Part shown: piece after piece, positions 1-12,559 of the stretch
How positions within the stretch are numbered: position 1 is the first letter of the stretch
Layout: each line of letters starts with the position of its first letter
Source of the DNA: Vanilla planifolia
Lineage: Eukaryota > Streptophyta > Magnoliopsida > Asparagales > Orchidaceae
DNA length: 64,000 nucleotides
Assembly: GCA_023846275.1 (NCBI GenBank)
Contig: CM043865.1
Coordinates: 34,610,412 to 34,674,411, forward strand
Direction: 5' to 3'
The notes under the pieces: generated by a model
The model's input: the letters and a program-made list of their open reading frames with translations, nothing else
Told to the model about the DNA's origin: nothing
Databases searched by the model: none
Program-made: the position numbers and the translations under genes

Positions 1-213
1 GATCAAACATCTAGGGTTTGTTTTGATTTCAAGACTAAAAATGGGAAAAATAATGATATTAAAAATAACATATTAATATTTAAGAATATGAAAATATATG
101 TTGCATATTTAATTAGACATTACAAGACATTTTGACAAACATCTTTGAGAATTGAAGAATAAAAATATGTAGCAAATTGATAAATTAGTTTCTTAAATTT
201 TTTTTTAAGAAAA

Positions 214-215
<2 letters not shown>

Positions 216-246
<31 letters not shown>
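216..246. repeat. (TA)n microsatellite
   Basis: About 15 uninterrupted TA units in AT-rich intergenic DNA. Confidence 0.95.
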
Positions 247-249
<3 letters not shown>

Positions 250-1114
250 AGTAAAAATTAAATAATATTTGATGAATAAAAATATTAAAATATTAGGATA
301 AATAAAAAGAAAGAGAAAGATAAGTAGAAATCCCTAAAAATCAAACAAGTTTGAATTTCAAAATCTTGAAAAATTTAGAAAGAAATATAGATTTTGATAT
401 TTTGAACAAAATTAGTATCAGGTAAAATGTCATAACTAAAATGAAAAATTATTTCTTGCATATTATATCTTTTCAACATAAGCATCTTTATGAAGTTTAG
501 TCCTATTGGGACATTCAGCTCACCATGTGTGAGCATCATGCGATTGAGGGCTTTGTCTCTTAAGAGATGAAGGTTATCATTGAAATGACATTGATACCAC
601 GAAAGCTTATGTTCAGTTTAAACTACTCATAAGCATTATAAAAATGAGATTTATTATTTGATATGATTTTTATTATCAAAATCATGTTAGATTTATATAA
701 TTTATTCAATTTAATTACTTGTGATTTATGTCATTACTTGGTTGGTGCATTGTTTATATTTAACATGTATTTTCTCAACAAATTGATAGTTTTTTTATAC
801 ATTTTGTTATTGGTACTATTGGTTTTGGCACCACATGAGAATGGGATTAAGGACAAAAACATTTTGTCTTGGTGCCTTGATCATTTGGTTTTGGGTGTTA
901 TAACTTCAGGATGAATTATTGTTATTGAAACATTTGGGATGCAAATATTTAAAGCTTAGTCTATTTATTAAATACTTTAGGTATGTTTTCTCTCTCTAGC
1001 ATGTCAAAACTTTGAATATGATATGAATTTAGTCATATTGTTAAATACATTTATATTTACCACTATAGATACATAGATGATAGATAAACTAGGGTGATAA
1101 TTGATACTACAAAG

Positions 1115-1126
1115 TGGTATAAGAGT
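1115..1126 (+). mobile_element. Possible degenerate retrotransposon primer-binding site
   Basis: The 12 bases TGGTATAAGAGT match 10 of 12 positions of the standard tRNA-iMet primer site TGGTATCAGAGC. The context (AAG before, AGGTT after) resembles the LTR/leader junction of plant LTR elements. I found no paired LTR or coding remains nearby, so this may be a fragment or chance. Confidence 0.25.
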
Positions 1127-4100
1127 AGGTTAATATCTAGGTGACACCTTAAGTGTGAAACGAAGGAAAATGACTTGGAAAAGGTATGCATTATACAAGA
1201 ATTTGTAGTTATACAAGGTTGTATTTCTTTAATTATGGTGCTAAAGCAAGAAGTGCATAAAATAATTGATAATAGGCGAAATAGGTAGCCAAGGAGATGC
1301 TGAAAAGGGTAACTAGCAAAGCACAGTTGGAGTGAATATTATTGGGGGCTTTAACTCGACCTTTATTTATTATATACACTTTGCAGTAGTCCATCATTCT
1401 ATTAAAGCTCAATTGAATCTTACTATTAAGATATTTTTGAATGAGTGCAATCAATTTAATTATTTGATTTTATATTTAGAATTTTATGTGTAATGTTAAT
1501 AATTTATCAAAAATAGGATGGTCACATATGTACTAAAGAGAAGAGAAAGAAAATTCATTTTCGTTTTCATTGAGTTGTAAATGAGAGATAGAAGTTAAAG
1601 AAGAATAGGAATAACACAAAAATATAAAATGAACAAGGAAATCAAAGTTGCCCGATGCCAACAGTTTTGGATGCATGGATGATCTCGATTGACAAATATT
1701 GTAGCTATATTTTCATGATGATCAGATGACATTTGGTCATTTTGATATCCTAGTCCAACCTACAAGTCTAAATGTGAGGAAAAAATGTCATGAAGATATT
1801 GTTTGCTACTTTGTGGTACATAAATGACCAATTGTGTCATGCTTTTGGAGAAGATATGATTGAAAGCAATTGAAAATATAAGAGAAACAAAAGGAGAGCG
1901 AGGAATGAATTGCATAAGAGGATAAGAGAAAGAAGAGTAGAATAGCAAATACATAGAGGAAAAATGAAACTTTTGTGATGGAAATAAGAAGGAGATGATG
2001 ATAAATTCATAGTTGTCAATGAAAAAAATGAGATACTTCTATAGAGGTTTTTTAGTTGCTATTGAAAAAAAAATGGAATTGGAGTTTTTAACATAATCCA
2101 TTCACTATTGCTATGTTTCTAAGTTTCAAGTAAGTTGATAAAATTATCTACTAGATGATTTGATTGAGTGATCTGACGATTTCATTATTAGATAGAACAT
2201 TCAATAAATAGACAAATCAATTAATCAAATGCATAAATAAAAAAAATAATAACAATGAAGATCACATAGTCCAATATGATACTTGAACAATCTAATCAAG
2301 TGAGTCTAATGGTCTGATTTGAAAGAAAAAATATTTGCAAAATATATTCTTTATTATTAATGTATAATTTTATTTTAAAAGCAAAGTTTTATATTTTGAA
2401 TTGTTAGTCATAAGGAAAAGAAGATTAACTATATGAAAAATGAGTTTTTTTAGCATTGTTGATAGAAATAAAAATTGTAAAAACAAAATCAGCTACATTT
2501 TCAATAGGCAAACATTTAAAAAACATGGATTATTTTCTTATTATTATGTAGTTATTAAAATTGAACGAAAGTTGCACTACTTTGTTTATGAATTGAAATA
2601 TTGTGAGATGTAGTGTATTTATTATAGTTGTGATTTCATTGATTGATGATTTAAATTTACAAAATATAAGATATGTTGATTAATGTTATTGTTACATATG
2701 TTACATTTATACTCATTGATATAACTTTTTTGCGTGTTGCAGACCTAAATTTTATAAGAACATGATAGCCATTGTTATTATTATATGTATATTGTTGATC
2801 CAGTCGGTGTCCACTTGATGTTCATATAGTACCATAATGACATTCATACATAAACATTCATAGAAAGAACAAAATGATATAAATGTGACAAATGTGAAAT
2901 ATAAAAAAATAAAATATATTAAAATTAGTTGATTTGAAAATATAAATAGATCAAATATATAAAAAAATATAAAGGTTATACAAATAGAAAATGTTTATTT
3001 TATAATAAAAAAAATTATATGAGACCTAGGATTGAAAAGGGTGAAAAGCGTTGTTAAGTTAAAACATTGTTGATATGAAACAGTTCTTTTGAAACTTTTC
3101 GAGGGCTCAAAGATGAATCACAAAATAAAGAGTATAAAGAAAAATAGTTATTCTTTACAATCTTATCCATCTAAACTCAACTTGAGATATGACTTGATGT
3201 GTTAGCATTTATATTGACCTTGGCTAGTGATGATGGTGATCATCAGTCGATGTTGTAATGCGTATCTCTATCTCTGAGTCTATCTTGTTCTTTTCAATTA
3301 GTAATGTTGATGACCACTGTGACAAAAATGTGTGATTCTTATTTTGGACTTCTCATGATGACAAATAATATGACATTTGTTTGGGAGGAGCAATGACAAC
3401 CACCTTTATTGTAGTATGACCTTTGCTTGAGGTCTAAAATTAAAATGGATATGCCATTGATTAAGAAAGTAATAAAGCTCAAAACATGAGAAAAAAAAAG
3501 TCATAAACATATTCCACAGCGTAGAACTTTTGAGTGAGAACGAAACTAAACTTCATGTGTATAGTTGCCACCCATTGACTTTAAATCATCCCATCTCTCT
3601 TTCACTATCTCTATCATCTCCTTTAATCTTTAAATAAATAAAGATATTAAATGGAGCAGATCTCTCATGGCAATTAGCTACAGTTCAGCACAAAAAGTCT
3701 TGAACAAGAGGTCTTCTCCTTCTTATCAATGACCTCTTAAGCGAATGATTAAGCTATGAAAAATCCTTCTTTCCAGCGAGCAAGTCGATTAATATTCAAA
3801 GCTAACAAAGACCCACAACCAACTCAAAACGGATAGGAAACTGTCTTTTTCTAATAAATTAAAGAATAACAGAAAAAAAATAATATCATTATTGTTTATA
3901 ATTCTAATAAAAGTTTAAATGGAAAGTATAATTATGTTGGAAAGGATTTTTCTTATTTTTATAAGGAAATATCTTATAATACATTGTTCTAATTCTTTTG
4001 TTTTTTCTCTCAAATCCAACTCATACAGAACAATTGGTTTGATTGGATGATCAGTTCTCAATCATATAAACAATTTTAAGTTAATTTCTCTAAATAAGCC

Positions 4101-4482
4101 TTCCAAGAAAGATCACAAATGACAACAATGTAAGTCATTGTCATTATCATGTCTCACTAAACACCAATTCCAAATGGTTTTATGTACAACTAACCCAATT
4201 ATTCACTATTTATTACTTGACTAACTCATGCCTTTCGCATGCCTCTTTCTTTCAGAATGGTAGCTACTTGTTTTTCCTTCAGATCTTCTAGTTTGTTAAA
4301 CTTCGACAACCTTCTAACCACTTTGTGAAGCCTTCCATCAATCATTATTACATTGCTTCTCTTGAGAACCAAAGCATTCAATGCTCCATTATATGTTTCA
4401 TGAATCATTATTATATTGCATCACCTAAAGAAACCAACTTCCATTGAAGACTCAAACAGAGATTTTAGATATACTGGTTCAC

Positions 4483-4485
<3 letters not shown>

Positions 4486-4546
<61 letters not shown>
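4486..4546. repeat. (TA)n followed by poly-T
   Basis: About 22 TA units (4486-4530) run directly into 16 T residues (4531-4546). It could be a degenerate poly-A end of a minus-strand retroposed sequence, but no coding remains are visible beside it. Confidence 0.9.
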
Positions 4547-5017
4547 AAATTATGAAGTTAAATAGAACATGTAAGCATTGAGCAAGGCAACAGTTGCTTG
4601 CACAAGATGGGTTGCGGTTCACCTGAAATAGAGAGAGAGAGCCAAAGATAGCATCCAACCCATGGTATTGTCCACCACAGTCAGGCCTTTGTTTGCCCTT
4701 TTCTGAAGACAAAAACTATTCATATTGACATGTGACAGCTCAAATATGGGAACAAACCAACCGACAGCCCTTTCCTCTCAACCTTGCCTCTTTCTCTCCT
4801 GCGAATGGAAAACCTACGCATCGCAGTTACGAAAGCTATTTCTTCCCTTAGTAAATTACCAATCAAAAGCTAATTAACAACTTAATCCACTTGTTATGTT
4901 TAACCACCAACTCGCGTTGCTAAGCAGGAGAGACATCCATGGATGGAGAAGGGGGTGAAGCTACGCTTCAAGAAACATGGAGTGGAAACCAGAGAGTTGC
5001 GATGTGGTGCGGTGAAT

Positions 5018-5995
5018 CTAAGAATCTCCGGTGCTCATCGTCTCATTCCTTTCGTTTCCTCCTCTACTATGGGGATGGTGATGACGAGGAGGAGGCAGCT
5101 CAAGAGCTGATACGGCCGGCGGCCGGAGGGAGTTCGGGGCCGAAAGGATTCCAAGATGGCCCTCGCCGACGGAGCCGAGACCGAGGTGCTGTCCGGGGAT
5201 GAGAGCCATAGGGGTCGCCGGGAAGTTCATGAAGTGGAGACAGCTCGCCGTTGAGCCCCGAAACATGGTAGCAGGAGAAACTGTCTGCGTAAAAGGCCAG
5301 ACTTGATCAGCGGAGACACCGCTTCCGGACCCTCCTCCGGCCGCAGCCCACAGAGAGGAAGGAATCTGTGCCGGAGATGCTGTAGCGTATCCGGCCATCA
5401 TCTGTTGTTGATGGTTTAGTTCCTGATCCCAGCGGCGCTTCCGGAAGTTTCCCGAAGCGTCGACGACGTCGGAGGAGTCGTGGAAGGTGAGCAGGGAGGG
5501 ATCCCAATCTGAGCGGAGGCGGCCGGATGAGGGGGAACAGAGTGCGGCGCTGGAGAGGAGGTTGTGGGAGGGGCCAGCGGAGACGGTGGAGCGGGAGCTG
5601 CGGAGGGAGATGTTGAGGGATGTGAAATTGGCGGGGATAGTGCCGGATCCGGTGGCCGCGATGACAGCGGGCTCCGCCTGTTGGAGGAGCCACTCGATGG
5701 TCTCGCCGTCAGACTTGTGGCCGAGCTCCCGGGTGAGCTGGAAGACTCGGGCGGCGCAGAGGGCCGGCATACGGATGCGGCGGCCTCGGCCCTCGACTTT
5801 GGTGTGGCGGTCTTTGGTGGAGGTGCGTTTGGGTGTGGCCTTCTTGAGGAGGTCGGTGGGCAGGGAGAGGTTGTGGTTCCCTGTTTCGCCGGCGTTGGAT
5901 GCGGAGGAGCCGGCATCTAAAGTTTCCTTCTTTTCCAGTAGTTGGAGGGGGAAGTTGGGTTTGCGGCTGCCTCCTCCTTCTGCCTCTCCCGCCAT
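5018..5995 (-). CDS. Class I TCP (PCF-type) transcription factor
   Basis: A plant-specific nuclear DNA-binding protein of 325 aa from one uninterrupted exon; start ATG at 5995, stop at 5018. The TCP domain spans about residues 61-116. Its basic part begins [13 protein letters not shown] at residue 61, followed by the helix-loop-helix with [15 protein letters not shown]. The short basic region and the following [15 protein letters not shown] place it in class I, near Arabidopsis TCP8/14/15/22/23. Cys80 is position 20 of the domain, the cysteine linked to redox sensitivity in class I TCPs. The C-terminus keeps the family pattern PGQ..GLGS..EGHLGIL. Class I TCPs generally bind GTGGGNCC-type sites and affect cell proliferation, growth and hormone response. 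A TATA-like box lies about 90 bp upstream, with GA/CT tracts beyond it. The exact orthologue cannot be named from sequence alone. GC content is far above the flanking DNA, and the long frames on the opposite strand are shadows. Confidence 0.95.
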   Translation of the reverse strand: MAGEAEGGGSRKPNFPLQLLEKKETLDAGSSASNAGETGNHNLSLPTDLLKKATPKRTSTKDRHTKVEGRGRRIRMPALCAARVFQLTRELGHKSDGETIEWLLQQAEPAVIAATGSGTIPANFTSLNISLRSSRSTVSAGPSHNLLSSAALCSPSSGRLRSDWDPSLLTFHDSSDVVDASGNFRKRRWDQELNHQQQMMAGYATASPAQIPSSLWAAAGGGSGSGVSADQVWPFTQTVSPATMFRGSTASCLHFMNFPATPMALIPGQHLGLGSVGEGHLGILSAPNSLRPPAVSALELPPPRHHHPHSRGGNERNETMSTGDS

Positions 5996-6080
5996 TCTTT
6001 ATCTGGTTTAGGCCATAGCTATGTGTCTGTAGGATCGTTATTGTTTGATGAAGTACTCGAGAAGAAGGTGAAGAGGAGGT

Positions 6081-6086
6081 TTATAT
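6081..6086 (-). promoter_or_regulatory. Candidate TATA box of the TCP gene
   Basis: On the minus strand this reads TATAAA within AATATAAACC, about 90 bases upstream of the TCP start codon. That would put transcription start near 6050 and leave a short 5' UTR. Position and sequence fit a plant core promoter; no transcript evidence is available here. Confidence 0.45.
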
Positions 6087-6109
6087 TTATTTTATGGTGA
6101 TGCGGAGGG

Positions 6110-6135
6110 GAGAGAGAGAGAGAGAGAGAGAGAGA
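6110..6135. repeat. (GA)13 tract in the TCP promoter region
   Basis: Uninterrupted GA dinucleotides just upstream of the candidate TATA box, reading CT on the TCP sense strand. GA/CT tracts in plant promoters can bind BPC/GAGA-type factors; a role here is inference. Confidence 0.9.
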
Positions 6136-6320
6136 ACAAGTGGGGAACAGTTAACTCAGCTCGTGGAGAGAAGAGTAGACAGTGAAGCTCTGATTTGGGG
6201 ATGAGAAAGATTCGTTTGAAGAGATGGGAGGTAGAAGAAAGGGAGTCGAGGAGAGGGAAAGGCTGAGGGCGCCCTGGGATTACCCTAGAGCTCCATGAGA
6301 AAAATGGATAGGGTTTGAAG

Positions 6321-6339
6321 CGCGCGCGCGCGAGAGAGG

Positions 6340-6383
<44 letters not shown>
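6321..6383. repeat. CG run and imperfect (GA)n tract
   Basis: A short (CG)n run at 6321-6331 is followed by about 52 bases of interrupted GA repeat. It lies about 330-390 bp upstream of the TCP start codon, the second GA tract in this promoter region. Confidence 0.9.
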
Positions 6384-6387
<4 letters not shown>

Positions 6388-6499
6388 TGGATTGAGAAAG
6401 TGACAGAGGTCTATAGTAACAGCAGAGTGACGGAGAAAGAGAAGAAAAGGTGGGGAGCTGGCAATGGAATGATATGGATGCACTTTAAGGAAAAAAAGG

Positions 6500-9400
6500 T
6501 TTCTGTTTGTTTCGAAATTAAATTACTGTTACTTAAATTTATTAAATCATGTCTCAATAAAATTTTAATTAAAATATTATCATTTTAATTGTTATAATGG
6601 TAATTATTGAAATAAAGTGAGTCAAAAAAATATGAAGTTAAAATTAACGATATTTGATAAAATACAATTAAAATATTATGTTAAAGATAAAACTATTTGT
6701 TTATATATTATTTGAATTAAAAATAATAATAATAACTTATTTAATAGAATACTAAACAATTAATATATTATAAAATAAGAAGAGTTAGAAAATTCACATC
6801 ATCATAGAACTAGGATGATAACAGAAGAAGAAAAAAAAAATTAATAATTTTAAAATCTCATTTTCAATAATGAAACTAATCTCCAAGTTATCAAATGACT
6901 TGCATCCCTTGATTTAGATATCTAATGGATTCATTAATTATCCACTTAACAAATAACATGTGCTTATACATTGGTATATGTGGAAATTACAATTATCATT
7001 TTAATACTACTTTAATCTCTCAAGACAAATATACATGCCTTGCTAATATGATAAAGTTAGTTATTATCATTAGATGAAGCTCATGTCTGGAGGTTGAGCT
7101 TGTAGATTCAATCTTGCAAAGTTGACATCGAGTGACTAATCTCAAGCAATTAGTCATCAATGAATTAGCCTTGAGTAATTTAATCTTCAGAACCTTTCCA
7201 CATGCAATTGAGCAACAAATATTTTACCTTAAAGGACTATGACATCTATCACCAATGCTTGCCACATAGTTGTGCTTCAAATCAATGGTTAAGATTTAGT
7301 TTTTGGGTTTTTTTGCATCTATATTATTTCATAAGTATTTATTTATTTTTTTATTTAAAAAATTAAGAATAAAATATGTGTAGTAATTTTATGATCTTAA
7401 CAATAAAAAACAAAAATATAGTTTGTCAATCATAATTATTTTATTTCATCCTACTCTAAACAATTAAAAATAATAATATTTTCTATACATATTTTATTTA
7501 TAGTATAATGTTTAAATCTAATTTATCAAACATGATCTTATGTTTACAATTCATTGGTCTTATGATGTTTTTGATTTTTTTTACCAAAAATCAAATTAAA
7601 TTTTTGTTTATTTTTATTTCTTTATTTCTTTCTCTTATTCTATATATATTTATATTTATAAAAATATATATAATTATTTTTATGCCATATATATATATAT
7701 ATATATAATTAAAAAAATGGAGCAATTAATTTGGATTTTTTACTTGTAATTGTATATTCTTATCCTCAAACTTGTTTTACTGTGAAGAGACAGTCACTTG
7801 TCGTCAGACTCCACGTGCGATGCTTTCCTTTTATTTTTAATTTTTTTTTAATTTAATAACAAAACTTAAATAATTATAGCTTTTTTCGGCCCAACGTCGC
7901 ATAAATGACTTTGCTAGTCCTTCAAACCATAAGGAAATTAAAGGCATGAAATTGGCCCTTCTCCAATGCAAATTCGACGGTATATATATATATATATATC
8001 CTCTTTATTTCTCAGAAGATTAGTGGAGATAATTAAAGTTATGTAATCATTTTTAAAGGGTTTGATCATGGATGATTGTGTTTTTTATTATAAAAATATT
8101 ACCAAATATTTATATTAATAATATTTTTGAATAAAATTATCCTTTCATTCTCTTTATAAATAAATGATTCATATTTAGTTAAGAAGATACTCGTTTATCA
8201 AGTGTGTGCATTGCTATTTTTTTGTATTAATAAGTCTAAAACATGAAAATTTAAAAAATAATGGTAAGATCAGGATCTTATAAAAGTAATGGTTGTAACT
8301 AGAAAATCTAAAAAGGCCTTCAATGTCTCGTAAAATCTTAACATACTTCAACAATATAAAGATAAGCTCCAATTATATCAAAATGGTTAACTAAAACATT
8401 TGTTGATATATACATCAATGAAACCTTCATAACTAATCATGTTACTTTAAGTATAATTAGATGAGATGCAAACACAATGATACATAATAAATACATAATA
8501 CAACCATAAATGCAACAAAAAATTACTCAAAATATGATAAGAAACATAACAAAAATAACACACTAATGGCCATAAATTTCAAGTCACTATGCGATGGATT
8601 TTGAATGGCCATTGTTATTCATTTGTGTAGAACTTTTTTTACAATAAATTATATCTTATACATTTAAAATAAAAATATTCATGACATCATTTTTTGTTGC
8701 CTTTTGGGTCATTGAAATTTAGAAAAGCTTGACATCATAGAAAATTTCAATTTTGTTATATTAATCTACGAATTGGACAAACTTAATGAGTGTAATGAGC
8801 TTAATTGATTAGTAAGAAATTCTAGATTGTCTATTCTCTTATAATGAAGTAAACAAAACAAATTAAATTTTTATGTCAACAAGAATAAATGACTTCTATT
8901 TTATGTAAGAAAAATGTTTATCAACATACATTACAATTAAAGATTAGTGTCTAGGAAGCAACATCATAAGAGTTTATCTTGGATTTAAAATACAAATGAT
9001 TATTATTAATTCAAAAATTTAAAACTAATGATAAAGTACTTATATTATAATAAATATTTCAATTTCAGATAATCTTCATCTTCAATATAGGTGCATTTAA
9101 ACCATCAAATGCATGCACCATCTACATCATCTACTCTGTCAAACTAATATATTCGGCTCTAATATCCCATCGATCATACCCCATTGTTGCTCTAGTTGCA
9201 TACCTCGTCATCCCTATTGCACACTCTATGGTCTTTGATTAAACCCGAGGTACAAACGATGCTCGTCAACACGAAAGTTCTAGTTACAATAGAACTTCAA
9301 TTAAATGCAAGTAACTTATTGCCTTTGAAAAAAAAAATTGTGGGTATTAAATTTCAGGTGGCACCTACTTATTCTCCACCAAACTTCTTCACCTATATGA

Positions 9401-12070
9401 TGTAATCATATTTCCCATTGTCATTGCTCAGTATTTACTCCCAAATATGGTTTTCTTCATGCTGCCCAACTCTATCTTTATGACCCTTACATGCCTTGTA
9501 TGCATTCCCTTAAAAGCCATGAATCATCACAAAGGCAGTATCCATTATTATTGCTCTTTATTTCAAATCGTGGGATGTCTCCCCACAAATGTGAAGCTTG
9601 TGAGTTACTTGTCTTGTTCATATACAAGTATTTGTGAAAACCAAAGCTTGCATAACATCCATAGACTAGGAAGTTAATAAATGTTTTAATCATTTCATTA
9701 AATTTTAATTAATAATTTATTTGTAAAACATATAATTTTCAATAATATCTAAAAAATATTATACAAATTTACTATTTATTAACCAACTTAATATTTAATA
9801 AGAAGTATTAATATACTTAGATTGTTACGTACATTTGAAAAAAGTCGAGTGAAAAGTATTTAATTTTTCATCCTAGTTTATCTTTCATTATTTGAATTAA
9901 TAGAGTATATGATATTTCATACAATTCAAATTATTAAAATATATAATAATTTTTTTCACAACAAATATATATTATTTTTAATTATATTTTAGCACAGTAA
10001 TTTCAAACTAGCATTAAAAAATCTATTTACTCTTTTCTTAGGAAGTCAAAGGCTTTTTTAGTTATTTCATTAAACTTTTTTTAATAATATATTTATCAAA
10101 TATTTAATAATACTTAAAAAATATTATACAAACCTATTTTTTATTAATCAATTTAATATTAAGAAAACATTTTCAAAAAACTTGAGACTATTATGTTTGA
10201 TTCGAAAAATTTCAATCAAATATATCTTATTTTTCATCCCAAATTCTCTTTTGTATCATACAAAATCCAAATTATTAAGATATATACCAAAAAAACCCTT
10301 TTTTCACAACAAATAATAAAATACATATATCATCTTCAATTATATTTTAACAAAATAAATTTCCAAAATTTTTCATTAAGCACAAGGATGCCAAACAACA
10401 CCTTTGTTGAAAGGATGGGCTCATGTGGGTTTTAGGGCACTCAAGGAATGGGATTCAAACCCAAAAGCAAAGCATTGAAGGAGAGAACAAGAGTTGGCTG
10501 TTCGAGGTTAGACATGCAATAAAAGGCTTCTTTTTCAAAATACACTTTAATCCTTTTAACACCTTTACCTTCTTTTTTCTCCAACCAATAAAGAAGGCTG
10601 CAATAGCTGGTATGGTTGGCCCTTGGCTGGCCATTAGGGTTGAGAAATCTGATCAAATCCTTCCACGGACAGAACACCAAATGGAATCGACGATCCATTT
10701 CATGTCATGGAATCATGCAGTTAGGGATTTGGGTGGAAGACTCAAAGGGGAACAGGAGACCAGAGGTTGAAGATAAAGGGGAATGTGAAAAAGCAAAAGG
10801 CCTTGTTTTGGGGAATCTACATTCAAGCTCGGCCATGGTGGAAGATAACTCAGGGTAAGAAGATTGCTTAAAGCTCTCTTTTGGTTCTGAGTTGACCTAT
10901 CTTCTACTCCTTTTTAAAGATCAGAATGTTTTTGTAATTTTACGATATTTTGCATTTTATTATATAATTTTTTAATAAAATTTTATTTTTATTAATCAAC
11001 ATAATATTTAATAATAATTGTATCAATGTGATAGGTTGATTATTCTTTCTTAATTGATTTTATTAATCAATTTGAAAAAGTTTGTTTTAATACTTTATGA
11101 AAAATTAAAATACTATTTTATTAATTAAAAATAATGACCGGAGGGGAACCCTTCACTTCAGAAAGCTGGAGGAGCGCATGTGCTGTTTCCTCTTCTCGTA
11201 GGGTTGTGGGCCCCTTTTCTACAGCAAGAACTGGTCCTCAGGTCCAACCCTAAAAGCATTTTATGTGGTTCTTATAGGTTGAACTATATTTTCTTATATA
11301 TAAACTGCAATATTGATACAAAAAAAAGAATTTTTTGGTGCAATAATGGTTTTTGATCGATTTCATGATATCTTATACCCAAATTGAATAATTTGATGCA
11401 TATTAATTAGGGCTATTATTGATCTAATTTTGGGTTAAATTTGTTATAAAGTTGATTGAGGTAAGTGTTGTGATTAGAATTTATTTTGAGCATTTGAGTA
11501 AGAGTTGTTAGATTTTTTTATTTGATTAAGTTTGGGATCAAGTTAACCCTAATACGTGCAAGATAATTTCCAGTCAATATAAGGATGAGATTAGCTCGAC
11601 ATCTATTAATAGAAATCAAACTAATACTAATCTTGAATAAAGCAAAATAATGAAAAAATTTTAAATGAAGAGCCAATGGGTAGTAAGGATGAGAGGTGGG
11701 GAGCTACTATAATAAACATTTTCTTTTTCAATAGTGGAATATTGTTTCCTAAATTGATGCCAATTGTCTCACAACTTGAGATAACTTTATAACACCTGTC
11801 TATTCTAATTTGGAAAGTCCTCGAAATAGCGATGATGCTGTCCTTATGTTTTATTTAAAAGTCATAATTGATCACCTAATTATGTCATATTATTCAAAAT
11901 AATGGAATCAAATCAAGTTGGATTTGAATTCGTTGGTTTGATTTAATTTCTAATATGCAATTAATTTTATGATATTTCTAGACATCTAATATAAGATCAA
12001 TTTTTTTTATTTAAAAATTACTAAGTTTACAAAACATTTTATGACTATTCAACAAATTCAAATGGTGCAA
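6500..12070. other. AT-rich intergenic region between TCP gene and retrotransposon
   Basis: No gene is supported. Open frames are short and lack recognisable domains. TA microsatellites sit at 7687-7707 and 7981-7999, and a diverged direct repeat at about 9680-10385. A stretch at about 10,400-10,860 and another at 11,140-11,260 are less AT-rich, but I cannot assign either to any gene or element. Confidence 0.6.
9680..10385. repeat. Diverged tandem direct repeat, two units of about 330-350 bp
   Basis: Unit 1 (about 9680-10022) and unit 2 (about 10,052-10,385) share the same order of landmarks: TTTCATTAAA, then TAAAAAATATTATACAAA, then TTAA..CAA.TTAATATT, then a segment with TTTTTCATCC, then TTTTTTCACAACAAAT, then CTTCAATTATATTTTA or its variant. 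Many substitutions separate them, so the duplication is old. They could be LTRs of a tiny non-autonomous element or a plain tandem duplication; I saw no terminal TG/CA or target duplication. Confidence 0.5.
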
Positions 12071-12075
12071 AAGAG
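12071..12075. repeat. Target-site duplication AAGAG (left copy)
   Basis: AAGAG directly abuts the lower end of the LTR retrotransposon and is repeated exactly at 16996-17000 at its upper end. Five bases is the usual duplication length for Ty3/gypsy integration. Confidence 0.85.
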
Positions 12076-12399
12076 TAATAGGATTCAATCAAAACTCAAT
12101 TAAGAGCTAGAAGTAATTAGAGTTTTACTTAGGATGAGAACGATGATAAATTATTTAATTAGAAAGATGCTTATAATTTTATTCATTTAGTAGAGTTTAA
12201 ATATAGCATAATAATAACTTTTTCTAGAGTATATACTACCACAACTAATTGCATCAAAATATCAACAACTATCTTTTTCATATCTAAACATTCATAACAA
12301 TTTAGACCAATTCATCAACATATATTTAATAATTGAGAATGACCACTTAGCTCCATGTAAATTCGTGCAACCCTTGGAGATCTTTTGGACTTATTATCA
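12076..12399 (-). repeat. 3' LTR of the Ty3/gypsy element
   Basis: 324 bp. On the minus strand it starts TGATAATAAG; its partner LTR ends CCTATCA, giving the short inverted ends TGATA/TATCA. The end here is mutated to TA instead of CA. It aligns throughout with 16649-16995, with landmarks GAAGTAATTAGAGT, CAACTAATTG and ATTTAATAATT, but lacks a block of about 23 bp. Confidence 0.85.
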
Positions 12400-12559
12400 A
12401 TACCAACTTTTTTAATTGACCTTGTCCTCAAAGTTTAGAAATTGGTAATGTAATTCCTATGAATTTTCTTATGTGGCATCTTCCTTTGGAAGGTGCTACC
12501 ACTTGAGCAAGCTTTCTTCTACAAGTTTTGAACCATTTTTAACACGTCATGTATCCAAT

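Larger units (their letters stand above)
1..4938. other. Gene-poor AT-rich intergenic region
   Basis: I see no convincing gene. All open frames are short, of low complexity and without a recognisable domain. The stretch holds a TA microsatellite near 216-246, a possible degenerate retrotransposon primer site at 1115-1126, and a TA plus poly-T tract at 4486-4546. The last few hundred bases lie downstream of the minus-strand TCP gene and probably hold its 3' UTR, whose end I cannot place. Confidence 0.6.

Noticed and set aside
4226-4408. 60-aa minus-strand frame rich in Lys/Arg/Leu
   Set aside because: Short, without a recognisable domain or promoter context; cannot be told from chance.
5416-6011. 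Long frames on both strands over the TCP gene
   Set aside because: They overlap the TCP coding sequence in other frames, are Pro/Ser- or Gly/Glu-rich low complexity and carry no domain; GC-rich DNA favours such shadows.
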